The notes under the pieces are model-generated. The model made no database searches. It was not told the origin of the DNA and worked only from the letters and a program-made list of their open reading frames with translations. Of a stretch of 18,606 bases of DNA, positions 7,762 to 13,961 are shown in pieces. The translations under genes and the position numbers were made by a program. This DNA comes from JALHOM01 sp964444225 (GTDB lineage Bacteria; Patescibacteriota; Saccharimonadia; Saccharimonadales; 2-12-FULL-41-12). Numbering within the stretch: position 1 is the first letter of the stretch; each line of letters starts with the position of its first letter. The DNA lies in NCBI GenBank assembly GCA_964444225.1, contig CAYUFM010000015.1, forward strand, positions 1 through 18,606, in the 5' to 3' direction.

Positions 7762-7797
7762 TTAGTCTTTTAAGACTAAATAGGTTGGATCAACCTA
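7762..7797 (-). terminator. Tandem hairpins ending the PRC-barrel gene (possible terminator)
   Basis: TAGGTTG (7781-7787) pairs with CAACCTA (7791-7797) around a GAT loop; the distal arm includes the stop codon of the minus-strand gene. Directly beyond it, TTAGTCTT (7762-7769) and AAGACTAA (7772-7779) form a second, nearly perfect palindrome. On the minus strand the first hairpin is followed by only a short T-rich stretch (TTTAGTCTT), so it is a weak rather than classical intrinsic terminator. Confidence 0.4.
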
Positions 7798-8319
7798 GTT
7801 AATGGGGTTGGGGGCAAGGGCGGATTTTTTATCTTTCATTACTGGGTCTTCGATCACAACTCTTTTAGTGGTGATTTCTAGGATTTGGGAGCGGTCGATG
7901 CTGAGCGAACCGCCGGACAAGTTTTTTATAAGAGGCTGTTGGGTGTAAATTTTTTGGACAAAGAAATTGTCAGTTTCAAAGGCGTAGTCTGACACTTTGC
8001 CATAGTTTTTTTTGCTCTCAGACGTTACTTTTAGGCCAACTAGATTAAACTTGAGTCTTAGGATATCTTTTAATCTAATCAACTCACCACTTTTGCTCAA
8101 CACTTCATGGTCATCTACCACGATGCCTTTGTCAATGATGTCGCGCACGTCTTTAGTGAGAAGAACAAGTCTTTCGCCACTGCGATTGTCAATAACATAC
8201 CAACCTTCTACAAAAAGATTATTGGGATTAATGATTGGCCCGGTTGTCCGAGCAATCGGCCCACCAACTCTAAGCGACAGAACGGCCACTGACTTGAAGG
8301 ACTCACTAAGCTTAAGCAT
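7795..8319 (-). CDS. PRC-barrel-like domain protein
   Basis: A 174-residue soluble protein with two beta-rich halves. The first is about 10-90 (SLRVGGPIARTTGPI, WYVIDNRSGERLVLLTKDVR). The second is about 91-157 (NLVGLKVTSESKKNYGKVSDYAFE, SIDRSQILEITTKRVVIED). The G-x-K-V-x-D-Y-A-F/E and SIDRSQILEIT patterns resemble PRC-barrel domains, as in RimM and photosystem reaction centre H. No partner or reaction can be named. I prefer ATG 8319 over an in-frame TTG at 8349, because a TATAAT sits between them (8331-8326) only 6 nt from the ATG, which predicts a leaderless message. It diverges from tsaE across a region with a strong inverted repeat. Confidence 0.7.
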   Translation of the reverse strand: MLKLSESFKSVAVLSLRVGGPIARTTGPIINPNNLFVEGWYVIDNRSGERLVLLTKDVRDIIDKGIVVDDHEVLSKSGELIRLKDILRLKFNLVGLKVTSESKKNYGKVSDYAFETDNFFVQKIYTQQPLIKNLSGGSLSIDRSQILEITTKRVVIEDPVMKDKKSALAPNPIN

Positions 8320-8325
8320 CCTTTT

Positions 8326-8331
8326 ATTATA
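8326..8331 (-). promoter_or_regulatory. -10 box of the PRC-barrel gene, predicted leaderless
   Basis: A perfect TATAAT on the minus strand ends 6 nt before ATG 8319 (AAAAGG between). A start 7 nt past the -10 box would place the first transcribed base at the A of the ATG. No good -35 is visible at 16-18 nt. Confidence 0.45.
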
Positions 8332-8365
8332 ATTGATTCCGACCAACAAACTAAAATTCTCTTAC

Positions 8366-8390
8366 AGTCACTATACTTTTTATAGTGACT
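8366..8390. repeat. Perfect 10-bp inverted repeat between divergent promoters
   Basis: AGTCACTATA (8366-8375) and TATAGTGACT (8381-8390) are exact reverse complements around CTTTT. The repeat lies in the 114-nt gap between the PRC-barrel gene (minus) and tsaE (plus). It is roughly equidistant from their predicted -10 boxes (8331 and 8417) and just outside both expected -35 positions. It is not followed by a proper U tract and does not follow a gene end in either direction, so a shared operator is more likely than a terminator. No cognate regulator is apparent in the window. Confidence 0.6.
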
Positions 8391-8416
8391 CGGATAAAAT
8401 CTGCAACAAGGTAAGG

Positions 8417-8422
8417 TATAAT
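8417..8422 (+). promoter_or_regulatory. -10 box of tsaE, predicted near-leaderless
   Basis: TATAAT ends 11 nt before the tsaE ATG at 8434. A start 7 nt downstream would leave about 5 nt of leader, too short for a Shine-Dalgarno. No convincing -35 box is found. Confidence 0.45.
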
Positions 8423-8433
8423 GTGGAAATATT

Positions 8434-8868
8434 ATGGAGTTAGTTTTTACGTCTAAATCGGTGGCCGAGACCCAAGAATTTGCTAAAAAACTGGGAGCCA
8501 AATTAAAGGGCGGTGAAGTTATTGAGCTGATTGGTGATGTTGGTGCCGGCAAAACAACCTTTGTAATTGGGCTGGCTGAAGGGCTTGGCAGCAAAGATCA
8601 TGTCAGTAGCCCAACCTTTACCATCTGCAATACGTACAAAGGCAGGCTTACTATCCAGCACGCGGATTTTTATCGGTTGCATGATGATAAGCTTATCCAA
8701 AACGAGCTGAACGAGCTAATAGCCGACGACACTGTTGTGGTGCTGGAGTGGGCAGAAAATCTCGCAAATCCTCTGAAAGAAACAATCCAAATTATTGTAA
8801 GTCCGCTCCAGAACGACGAGAGAAAGTTTGAGTTAAAAATTCCAGAAAAGTACGGGCACCTGAAATGA
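8434..8868 (+). CDS. tsaE: t6A biosynthesis ATPase TsaE
   Basis: A 144-residue P-loop protein at the usual TsaE length. It shows Walker A GDVGAGKT (34-41), the switch-like SSPTF (58-62), HADFYRL (76-82) and the Walker B-like VVVLEWAE (101-108), the standard order for this family. TsaE binds the TsaB-TsaD complex and its ATPase supports formation of N6-threonylcarbamoyladenosine at position 37 of ANN-decoding tRNAs. It overlaps tsaB by an ATGA (8865-8868), so the two are translationally coupled. TsaC and TsaD are not in the window. Confidence 0.95.
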   Translation: MELVFTSKSVAETQEFAKKLGAKLKGGEVIELIGDVGAGKTTFVIGLAEGLGSKDHVSSPTFTICNTYKGRLTIQHADFYRLHDDKLIQNELNELIADDTVVVLEWAENLANPLKETIQIIVSPLQNDERKFELKIPEKYGHLK

Positions 8869-9242
8869 TTTTGACCATAAGAACAGATAAACCAGAAGCA
8901 GAAGTCGGGCTGTTTGATGAAATGGGTCAGAAAATTAGCTACAAAACTTGGCAGGCCCACCGCGAACTTAGTAACACAATTTTGGCAGTGATTAAAGAAA
9001 TTTTAGTTGGTCAAAAACTGGACTTTAGTGATGTGTCCGGCATAGTTTTTTACAAAGGTCCAGGGAGTTTTACTGGCCTGCGAATTGGTGCTTCGGTAGC
9101 TAATGCCTTGCAGACAAAATGTGTTAACGAAAACGGCGAAAACTGGGTAGACAAGGGCATTGCACGGCTAAAAAAAGGCGAAAACGAGCCAGCTCTACCG
9201 CACTACGGCGAAGAAGCGCACACGACCCAACCCAAAAAATAG
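8865..9242 (+). CDS. tsaB: Short TsaB-like protein (t6A complex scaffold), about half size
   Basis: A 125-residue protein whose first ~85 residues match the N-terminal ASKHA lobe of TsaB: ILTIRTDKPEAEVGLF, then the signature GPGSFTGLRIG (65-75) and the start of the following helix. TsaB is usually about 210-235 residues. Here the second lobe is replaced by a ~20-residue charged linker, and the chain ends in ALPHYGEEAHTTQPKK, which resembles the Pro-Tyr plus basic C-terminal tail of full-length TsaB. Intact reading frame, tight coupling to tsaE and retention of both ends argue for a functional mini-TsaB rather than a pseudogene. It should still offer the N-lobe dimer face that contacts TsaD. 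Confidence 0.8.
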   Translation: MILTIRTDKPEAEVGLFDEMGQKISYKTWQAHRELSNTILAVIKEILVGQKLDFSDVSGIVFYKGPGSFTGLRIGASVANALQTKCVNENGENWVDKGIARLKKGENEPALPHYGEEAHTTQPKK

Positions 9243-9454
9243 TACTGAAATCTAGTAAAAAAACGGGGATGACTGTATAATTTAGTCAGTCAGAGATACG
9301 GAGATTTGTTCGAAGAGGTGACTGACGACAGAAGATTTTAAATAAATTTGAATTTTTCGTGATAAGCAAGTTATTGCGAATCGGCCACTAATGAAGTGAT
9401 AGTGACGTGGCCACAGCCCGTAATATCTTGTCTTTTCCGAGAGAAGGGGAGAAC
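9243..9454 (+). promoter_or_regulatory. rny promoter and long leader with inverted repeats
   Basis: No gene is visible in these 212 nt. TATAAT (9276-9281), directly preceded by TG, is the best promoter candidate; its -35 is weak. A start near 9288 gives a leader of about 167 nt, far longer than those of neighbouring genes. GTCAGTCA (9285-9292) pairs with TGACTGAC (9319-9326) across the predicted start, so it could be an operator or a 5'-end hairpin. GGCCAC (9383-9388) pairs with GTGGCC (9407-9412). AGGGGAG (9445-9451) is the rny ribosome binding site. Confidence 0.5.
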
Positions 9455-10969
9455 ATGGATCCAATTACTGCCGTTTTGGCTATTGTTGGCGCTGGCCTTG
9501 GCTATGGCGCAAGTACTTACCAAACAAAAAAGAAGCTCGGTACAGCTGAGGCTCAAGTAGAAAAAGAGTTAAAAAAGGCTAAAGCCGAGGCTGATAAATT
9601 ACTTGCAAAAGCCCGCGAAGAAGCAACCGAGATTGCAGAGACGGCCAGAAAAGAAGAAAAAACCCGTCGCAATGAGTATAAAGATATCGAGCAACGATTG
9701 CTCGCGCGTGAAGAAAGTCTAGACAAAAAACTAGATCAAATCGACAAAAGATCCGAATCTTTGCGTAAGGGTGAAGATGAAGTCGAGGCGCTAAAAAATG
9801 AGATTCGCGATATCCGAACTAAACAACAAGACAAGCTAGAAAAAATCGCTAAACTTAGCAAAAAAGAAGCTGCTGAGCATTTGCTAAAAATGACCGAAAA
9901 AGACATAAAAGGCGACATGCTTGGCCTGATAAATAAACTCCAAAATGAAGCCAAAGATAATGCCGATGAAAAAGCCTCTGTGATCATAGTGGAAGCAATG
10001 GAGCGTATGGCTAGCGAAGTTACTGCCGAGCGCACGGTCACTTCGGTTAAACTTGACGATGAAGAAATGAAGGGCCGAATTATCGGTAAGGAAGGTCGTA
10101 ACATTCAGGCCTTGCAACGCGCTACTGGCGTGGACATTATGGTAGACGACACCCCAGGAATGATTATCTTGAGTAGCTTTGACCCAGTGCGTCGTGAAGT
10201 TGCACGAGTGGCTCTAGAAATGCTACTAAAAGATGGCCGAGTGCATCCAGGACGTATCGAAGAAGTTGTCGACAAAGCTCAAAAGCAAGTCCAAAAAGAC
10301 GTTATGCGCACCGCCGAGGATGCGGCTCGTGAAGTTGGAATCGTTGGAATTCCAAAAGAAATTTTGCAGTATCTTGGCGAGCTAAAATTCCGTACCAGTT
10401 ATGGCCAAAACGTCCTAAAGCACAGTACCGAAATGGCCCACATGGCCGGAGTTATTGCCGAGCAGATTGGTGCTGATACCAAGGTAGTAAAATACGCCGC
10501 ACTATTGCACGATATGGGTAAAGCGCTTACTCACAAAATTGAAGGCAAGCACCACCACATAGGTGCCGAAATCGCCCGTAAATATGGCGTGCCAGAGAAC
10601 ATTTGTCACGCTATCGAGGCTCACCATGATGATGTTGAAGCTACAACTACAGAGGCTTTGGTGGTGCGTGTGGTTGACGCTATTTCTGCGGCTCGACCTG
10701 GTGCCCGTAACATTTCTCAGGAAAACTTTGCCGAGCGCATGCGTGACCTAGAAAACGTTGCTAACGGATTCAAGGGTGTCGAAAAATCTTATGCTATCAG
10801 CGCCGGACGTGAAGTCCGCGTGTTTGTTAAGCCAACCGACTTAGACGACCTTGGTGCAATAAAGCTAGCCCGCGATGTGGCCACAAAAATTGAGAGTACT
10901 ATGCAATATCCTGGTACTATCAAGGTCAACGTCATCCGCGAAACCCGCGCCATTGAGTTTGCCAAGTAG
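9455..10969 (+). CDS. rny: Ribonuclease Y
   Basis: A 504-residue RNase Y, the usual length. A short N-terminal hydrophobic segment (about 4-19) anchors it in the membrane. A long Lys/Glu-rich coiled coil (about 25-190) follows. Next come a KH RNA-binding domain with GRIIGKEGRN (207-216), and an HD domain with LLHDMGKAL (350-358; H352-D353) plus HHHIGAEIARKYGVP and H390/H391. RNase Y is the main mRNA-decay endonuclease in many bacteria without RNase E. I chose ATG 9455 because AGGGGAG lies 3 nt upstream and the TM segment starts at once; the in-frame GTG at 9407 would add 16 unlikely residues. A terminator follows. In Bacillus-type genomes ymdB is the next gene; here it is 6.7 kb away. Confidence 0.97.
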   Translation: MDPITAVLAIVGAGLGYGASTYQTKKKLGTAEAQVEKELKKAKAEADKLLAKAREEATEIAETARKEEKTRRNEYKDIEQRLLAREESLDKKLDQIDKRSESLRKGEDEVEALKNEIRDIRTKQQDKLEKIAKLSKKEAAEHLLKMTEKDIKGDMLGLINKLQNEAKDNADEKASVIIVEAMERMASEVTAERTVTSVKLDDEEMKGRIIGKEGRNIQALQRATGVDIMVDDTPGMIILSSFDPVRREVARVALEMLLKDGRVHPGRIEEVVDKAQKQVQKDVMRTAEDAAREVGIVGIPKEILQYLGELKFRTSYGQNVLKHSTEMAHMAGVIAEQIGADTKVVKYAALLHDMGKALTHKIEGKHHHIGAEIARKYGVPENICHAIEAHHDDVEATTTEALVVRVVDAISAARPGARNISQENFAERMRDLENVANGFKGVEKSYAISAGREVRVFVKPTDLDDLGAIKLARDVATKIESTMQYPGTIKVNVIRETRAIEFAK

Positions 10970-10986
10970 GTGCTCGTACAGTTCAT

Positions 10987-11020
10987 AAAACCGTGTAAGC
11001 TTTTGTTCTTGCGCGGTTTT
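10987..11020 (+). terminator. Intrinsic terminator of rny
   Basis: Positions 10987-10999 pair with 11008-11020 over 13 bp (two G-U wobbles) around an 8-nt loop. The distal arm ends in GGTTTT and is followed by ATCATAT, so the U tract is short. It begins 17 nt after the rny stop. The predicted -35 of the following gene (TTGTTC, 11003-11008) lies inside the hairpin. Confidence 0.75.
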
Positions 11021-11032
11021 ATCATATATAAT
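11003..11032 (+). promoter_or_regulatory. Promoter of the ferric-reductase-like gene
   Basis: TATAAT (11027-11032) is preceded at 18 nt by TTGTTC (11003-11008). The predicted start near 11039 leaves about 21 nt of AT-rich leader with no Shine-Dalgarno site before ATG 11060. Confidence 0.45.
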
Positions 11033-11059
11033 TGAGCGTAAGCAATTAAGTAATTTTAT

Positions 11060-12463
11060 ATGCAACCACGTACAAAAAGACTACCAATACCCGGCATTAG
11101 GTTTGATGGCTGGATTATCACGGTTATTATTTGTGCTATTTCTGTACTTTTATGGCTTAGGATAAATCCTTTGTCTAGTTTGTTCGTCGGTGATTTTTCG
11201 TCGATTATGCTAGCCTGGGGGCGTTTAACAGGAATTGTTGGAATGATTATGTACGCACTTAATCTAATATATTCAACGAGACTTAGATTCTTAGAAGATC
11301 TTTTTGGGGGTTTGAACCGTGTCTATATTGCCCATCATATTTTGGGTGGGCTGGCACTGATACTTTTATGTTTTCATCCACTTTTTCTGTCACTACAATA
11401 TGTGTCTACGTCGCTCAGAGACGCTGGGTTTTTACTTATACCACATGATTTGGTGCCGATAAGTGCATTGTTTGATACGGGCAGTAACTTTCATGCGGAT
11501 GTGTTACAGCAATGGGCAATATTCTGGGGTATTGTGGCCTTTTGGGGAATGGTTATTCTGCTGACCATAACTTTTTTTGTTAAATTACCTTATCAAATTT
11601 GGCTTTTTACTCATAAATTTTTAGGTCCAGCCTTCTTCTTGGCCGGCCTACACGTTCTGTTTATTAGAAGTGACACATCGGCAAGTGCTTTGTTGAAATA
11701 TTACATAATGTTGATCACACTACTTGGTATCGTGGCTTTTGTTTATAGGACATTAATGCCTAAAATATTAATTCGTCGTTATCAGTATCAAGTGATGGGC
11801 GTTAATATGCAAAACAGTAGTGTAGCCAAGATCATTATGCAACCAAGGCAGGCTGTGATGAGCTATAAGCCAGGGCAGTTTGTGTTTATTAGGTTTATTA
11901 AATCTGGTGTTAAGGAAATTACAAATGAATGGCATCCGTTTTCTATTTCATCAACACCCGGTGGTGGTTCATTAGAGATAACTGCTAAGGCACTGGGTGA
12001 TTTTTCTGGTGGGCTTTCAAAATTGTCACCAGGCACTGTGGCAGAGATCGAAGGTGCATATGGTAGATTTACCTATACAAATTACAAAAATCTTAATCAA
12101 ATATGGATTGCGGGTGGGATCGGTATAACACCGTTTTTGTCGATGGCCAAAAGTCTGCCCGCTGGTGGCTACAGCATTGATCTTTACTATAGCGTCAAGA
12201 GCGAGAGCGAACTAGTTGAGTGGCAACAATTAGCCGATATAGCCATGAGCCGAAATGGGAATTTTCGTTTGATTCCGTTTGTTTCTGATGTTCAAAAAGG
12301 CTTTCTAGACACAAAATTTATGTTGCAATATAGTAAAGATTTTAGGGGCAAAGAAATTTTTATTTGTGGCCCGCCGCCGATGATGAAATCTATTAAAGGT
12401 CAGTTACTTAAGTCTGGTGTAGACAAGAAAAATATTCATTCTGAAGAGTTTGCAATGAGTTAA
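11060..12463 (+). CDS. Ferric reductase/NOX-type transmembrane flavocytochrome
   Basis: A 467-residue protein with a ferric-reductase-like transmembrane domain (about 17-232, six hydrophobic helices). Paired His residues sit on two helices: H92/H93 with H106, and H185 with H198, consistent with two b-haems. Next is a ferredoxin-reductase-type FAD domain (about 240-340, HPFSISS at 292-298). Then comes an NAD(P)-binding domain with GGIGITP (352-358) and CGPPPMM (436-442), ending SEEF as in the family. By analogy it moves electrons from cytosolic NAD(P)H through FAD and haem across the membrane to an outside acceptor, such as Fe(III), oxygen or a partner protein. The acceptor is not known. The next gene encodes a secreted cytochrome-b5-like protein, a possible partner. 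Bacterial homologues include both respiratory and iron reductases. Confidence 0.88.
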   Translation: MQPRTKRLPIPGIRFDGWIITVIICAISVLLWLRINPLSSLFVGDFSSIMLAWGRLTGIVGMIMYALNLIYSTRLRFLEDLFGGLNRVYIAHHILGGLALILLCFHPLFLSLQYVSTSLRDAGFLLIPHDLVPISALFDTGSNFHADVLQQWAIFWGIVAFWGMVILLTITFFVKLPYQIWLFTHKFLGPAFFLAGLHVLFIRSDTSASALLKYYIMLITLLGIVAFVYRTLMPKILIRRYQYQVMGVNMQNSSVAKIIMQPRQAVMSYKPGQFVFIRFIKSGVKEITNEWHPFSISSTPGGGSLEITAKALGDFSGGLSKLSPGTVAEIEGAYGRFTYTNYKNLNQIWIAGGIGITPFLSMAKSLPAGGYSIDLYYSVKSESELVEWQQLADIAMSRNGNFRLIPFVSDVQKGFLDTKFMLQYSKDFRGKEIFICGPPPMMKSIKGQLLKSGVDKKNIHSEEFAMS

Positions 12464-12464
12464 G

Positions 12465-12473
12465 TGATAAAAT
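12465..12473 (+). promoter_or_regulatory. Extended -10 upstream of the b5-like gene, predicted leaderless
   Basis: TGA-TAAAAT is an extended -10 starting just after the preceding stop codon. Its last base is 9 nt from ATG 12483. It gives the second gene of the redox cluster a possible promoter of its own. The evidence is the motif alone. Confidence 0.35.
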
Positions 12474-12482
12474 GGAATTAAT

Positions 12483-13430
12483 ATGTGGTTAAAGAAAGCA
12501 GTTGGGATTACGCTGATAATTACTATGGTCGGGCTTTTTGGTTTGACTATAGGAGGTGTTGGCTTTACTCGTTCAGATAAAGTTATGGTCTTGAACCCCG
12601 ATGGCTCCACTACTGAAATGACAGTTGAGCAAGCATCCAATACTCCAAACTTAGTAGAATTATCAACTTCGGCTGGCACAAGTGCGGGTTCTAGTCAAAC
12701 AACATCGACTCCTGCGACTGGTAATACGACACAGTCTGCTACCCCGGCAGGCTCAACATCTACTACGTCATCTAGCACACCTACTACATCTAGCGGTAGT
12801 ACAGCTCCTAGTACCAGTAGTAGCGGGACAAGTGGTGGTGGAACTGTTGTCTCCAAACCAGTGATTACTATGAGTATATCGCCGTCTACGATTACGTCGG
12901 GCGGTAGTTCTACTATAAACTGGTCTGCATCAAATAGCCCAACAAGCTGTAGCGCTAGTGGAAGTTGGTCTGGCGCAAAGTCTTCTAGTGGTAGCCAAAG
13001 TACAGGAACAAAAACAGCAGGGTCGTATATTTATTCTTTGACTTGTGCAAATGCTGGGGGTAGTAGTGTAGCGTCCGTGGGTCAGACAGTTACAGCACCA
13101 GTAGTTACTTATTGCGGTGGGCTTAGCCCATGCTATGGAGTCGGCGATATGGCAGCTCATGCTACTTCAGGAAGTTGCTGGGGTAGGTCCCGTTATAGGA
13201 CTGGTGGAAGTTATGATAGAGTTTATAATCTCAACAAAGCTTATAGTGGAACTTCAAAACATTCATCTTATGTCGGTTCATCTACTTTTTATCAACAGTG
13301 CGGTAAGGATTTTACGGTATGTGTGAATGGATCATCATCTTGTGGTGGAAGTCGCACATTAAATCATTCAAGCGGTGATTTGGCTAGCTATTCATCACCA
13401 ATTGGTTATTATGACCCATCAAAACCATAA
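12483..13430 (+). CDS. Secreted Ser/Thr-rich protein with Ig-like and cytochrome-b5-like domains
   Basis: A 315-residue extracytoplasmic protein. Residues 5-26 form a signal anchor. Residues 60-120 are an extreme Ser/Thr/Gly-rich linker. Residues 127-204 look like a PKD/Ig-like beta-sandwich (SISPSTITSGGSSTINWSAS; C156 and C188 could pair). The tail (about 210-315) resembles a cytochrome b5 haem domain: DMAAHATSGSCW (222-233), YDRVYNLNKAY (244-254), H260, CGKD (273-276), and H295 with a final GYY. In b5 domains the axial ligands are the His of HPGG and a His after the CGKD helix. H260 and H295 fit these positions, although the PGG is lost and extra cysteines are present. It follows the flavocytochrome gene by 19 nt, so a haem electron carrier is a reasonable inference. 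Confidence 0.6.
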   Translation: MWLKKAVGITLIITMVGLFGLTIGGVGFTRSDKVMVLNPDGSTTEMTVEQASNTPNLVELSTSAGTSAGSSQTTSTPATGNTTQSATPAGSTSTTSSSTPTTSSGSTAPSTSSSGTSGGGTVVSKPVITMSISPSTITSGGSSTINWSASNSPTSCSASGSWSGAKSSSGSQSTGTKTAGSYIYSLTCANAGGSSVASVGQTVTAPVVTYCGGLSPCYGVGDMAAHATSGSCWGRSRYRTGGSYDRVYNLNKAYSGTSKHSSYVGSSTFYQQCGKDFTVCVNGSSSCGGSRTLNHSSGDLASYSSPIGYYDPSKP

Positions 13431-13441
13431 GGAATAGAACT

Positions 13442-13960
13442 ATGTTTAGAAAGAAAAATAAATTTCAATTAAGCCATGAATCTCTAATAGTTTTGACTGT
13501 TATAGCACTTATAACTTTTTTTGCTATATTGGCTAGCAATATATCCGATTCGCGCATGTCAAGCACCAAAATACATACTATCGGTGAAATCATAAGTCCG
13601 AGCAGAGACTATACTCTCGTTGTTGATCAAGCAACATTCAATAATGATTTAGCTTCTAAGATGCACCTTCCTGGTGATAAGAAAGTTTTGGTTATACACT
13701 TGCAAATAAGCAATAACTCTGACAAAAAACTAGATTTTATGCCAGTTATTCATACGTTCATGAGGAATGATAGGGGGGAGAGTTACGAATTTACTCCTGG
13801 TGTTACGGGTGATACTATTGAGGCTAAGATGATTGATCCTGGTCAAAAATTATCTGGAGATTTGGCTTTTATTGTTGAGGCAGAATACATGCCACTTTGG
13901 TTTTATTTTGATTCTAAGTTCGGTGATGAAGGGCCTGTTTCTATAAAAATCGTAAAATAA
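13442..13960 (+). CDS. Membrane-anchored DUF4352-like protein (first copy)
   Basis: A 172-residue protein with a basic start, one N-terminal membrane helix (about 14-32) and an outside beta-sandwich domain (about 55-170). The pattern VLVIHLQISNNSDKKLDF, then a xGxxY/F-x-P segment and DPGQKLSGDLAFIV, is typical of DUF4352 (telokin-like) domains, which are widespread on Gram-positive and CPR surfaces and have no fixed function. AAGGAA 7-8 nt before the ATG is a fair ribosome binding site. It lies 11 nt after the b5-like gene and 1 nt before the next DUF4352 gene, so all three are probably co-transcribed. Confidence 0.75.
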   Translation: MFRKKNKFQLSHESLIVLTVIALITFFAILASNISDSRMSSTKIHTIGEIISPSRDYTLVVDQATFNNDLASKMHLPGDKKVLVIHLQISNNSDKKLDFMPVIHTFMRNDRGESYEFTPGVTGDTIEAKMIDPGQKLSGDLAFIVEAEYMPLWFYFDSKFGDEGPVSIKIVK

Positions 13961-13961
13961 T

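Noticed and set aside
8320..8349. TTG 8349 as the start of the PRC-barrel gene
   Set aside because: The extension contains the TATAAT box at 8326-8331 and has no ribosome binding site; ATG 8319 fits a leaderless start better.
8366..8390. The 10-bp inverted repeat as an intrinsic terminator
   Set aside because: It lies between two divergent gene starts, so no transcript ends there, and it is not followed by a proper U tract.
8865..9242. tsaB as a pseudogene
   Set aside because: The frame is intact, coupled to tsaE by ATGA, and ends in a TsaB-like tail; an internal deletion that keeps both ends suggests a functional short form.
5951..9242. Alternative genetic code (TGA as Gly, as in Gracilibacteria/SR1)
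   Set aside because: TGA ends the YdjM-like gene and tsaE exactly at overlaps with the next start codon, and conserved proteins read through normally with TGG for Trp.
9407..9454. GTG at 9407 as the start of rny
   Set aside because: It has no ribosome binding site and adds 16 residues before the membrane helix; ATG 9455 has AGGGGAG just upstream and matches the usual RNase Y N-terminus.
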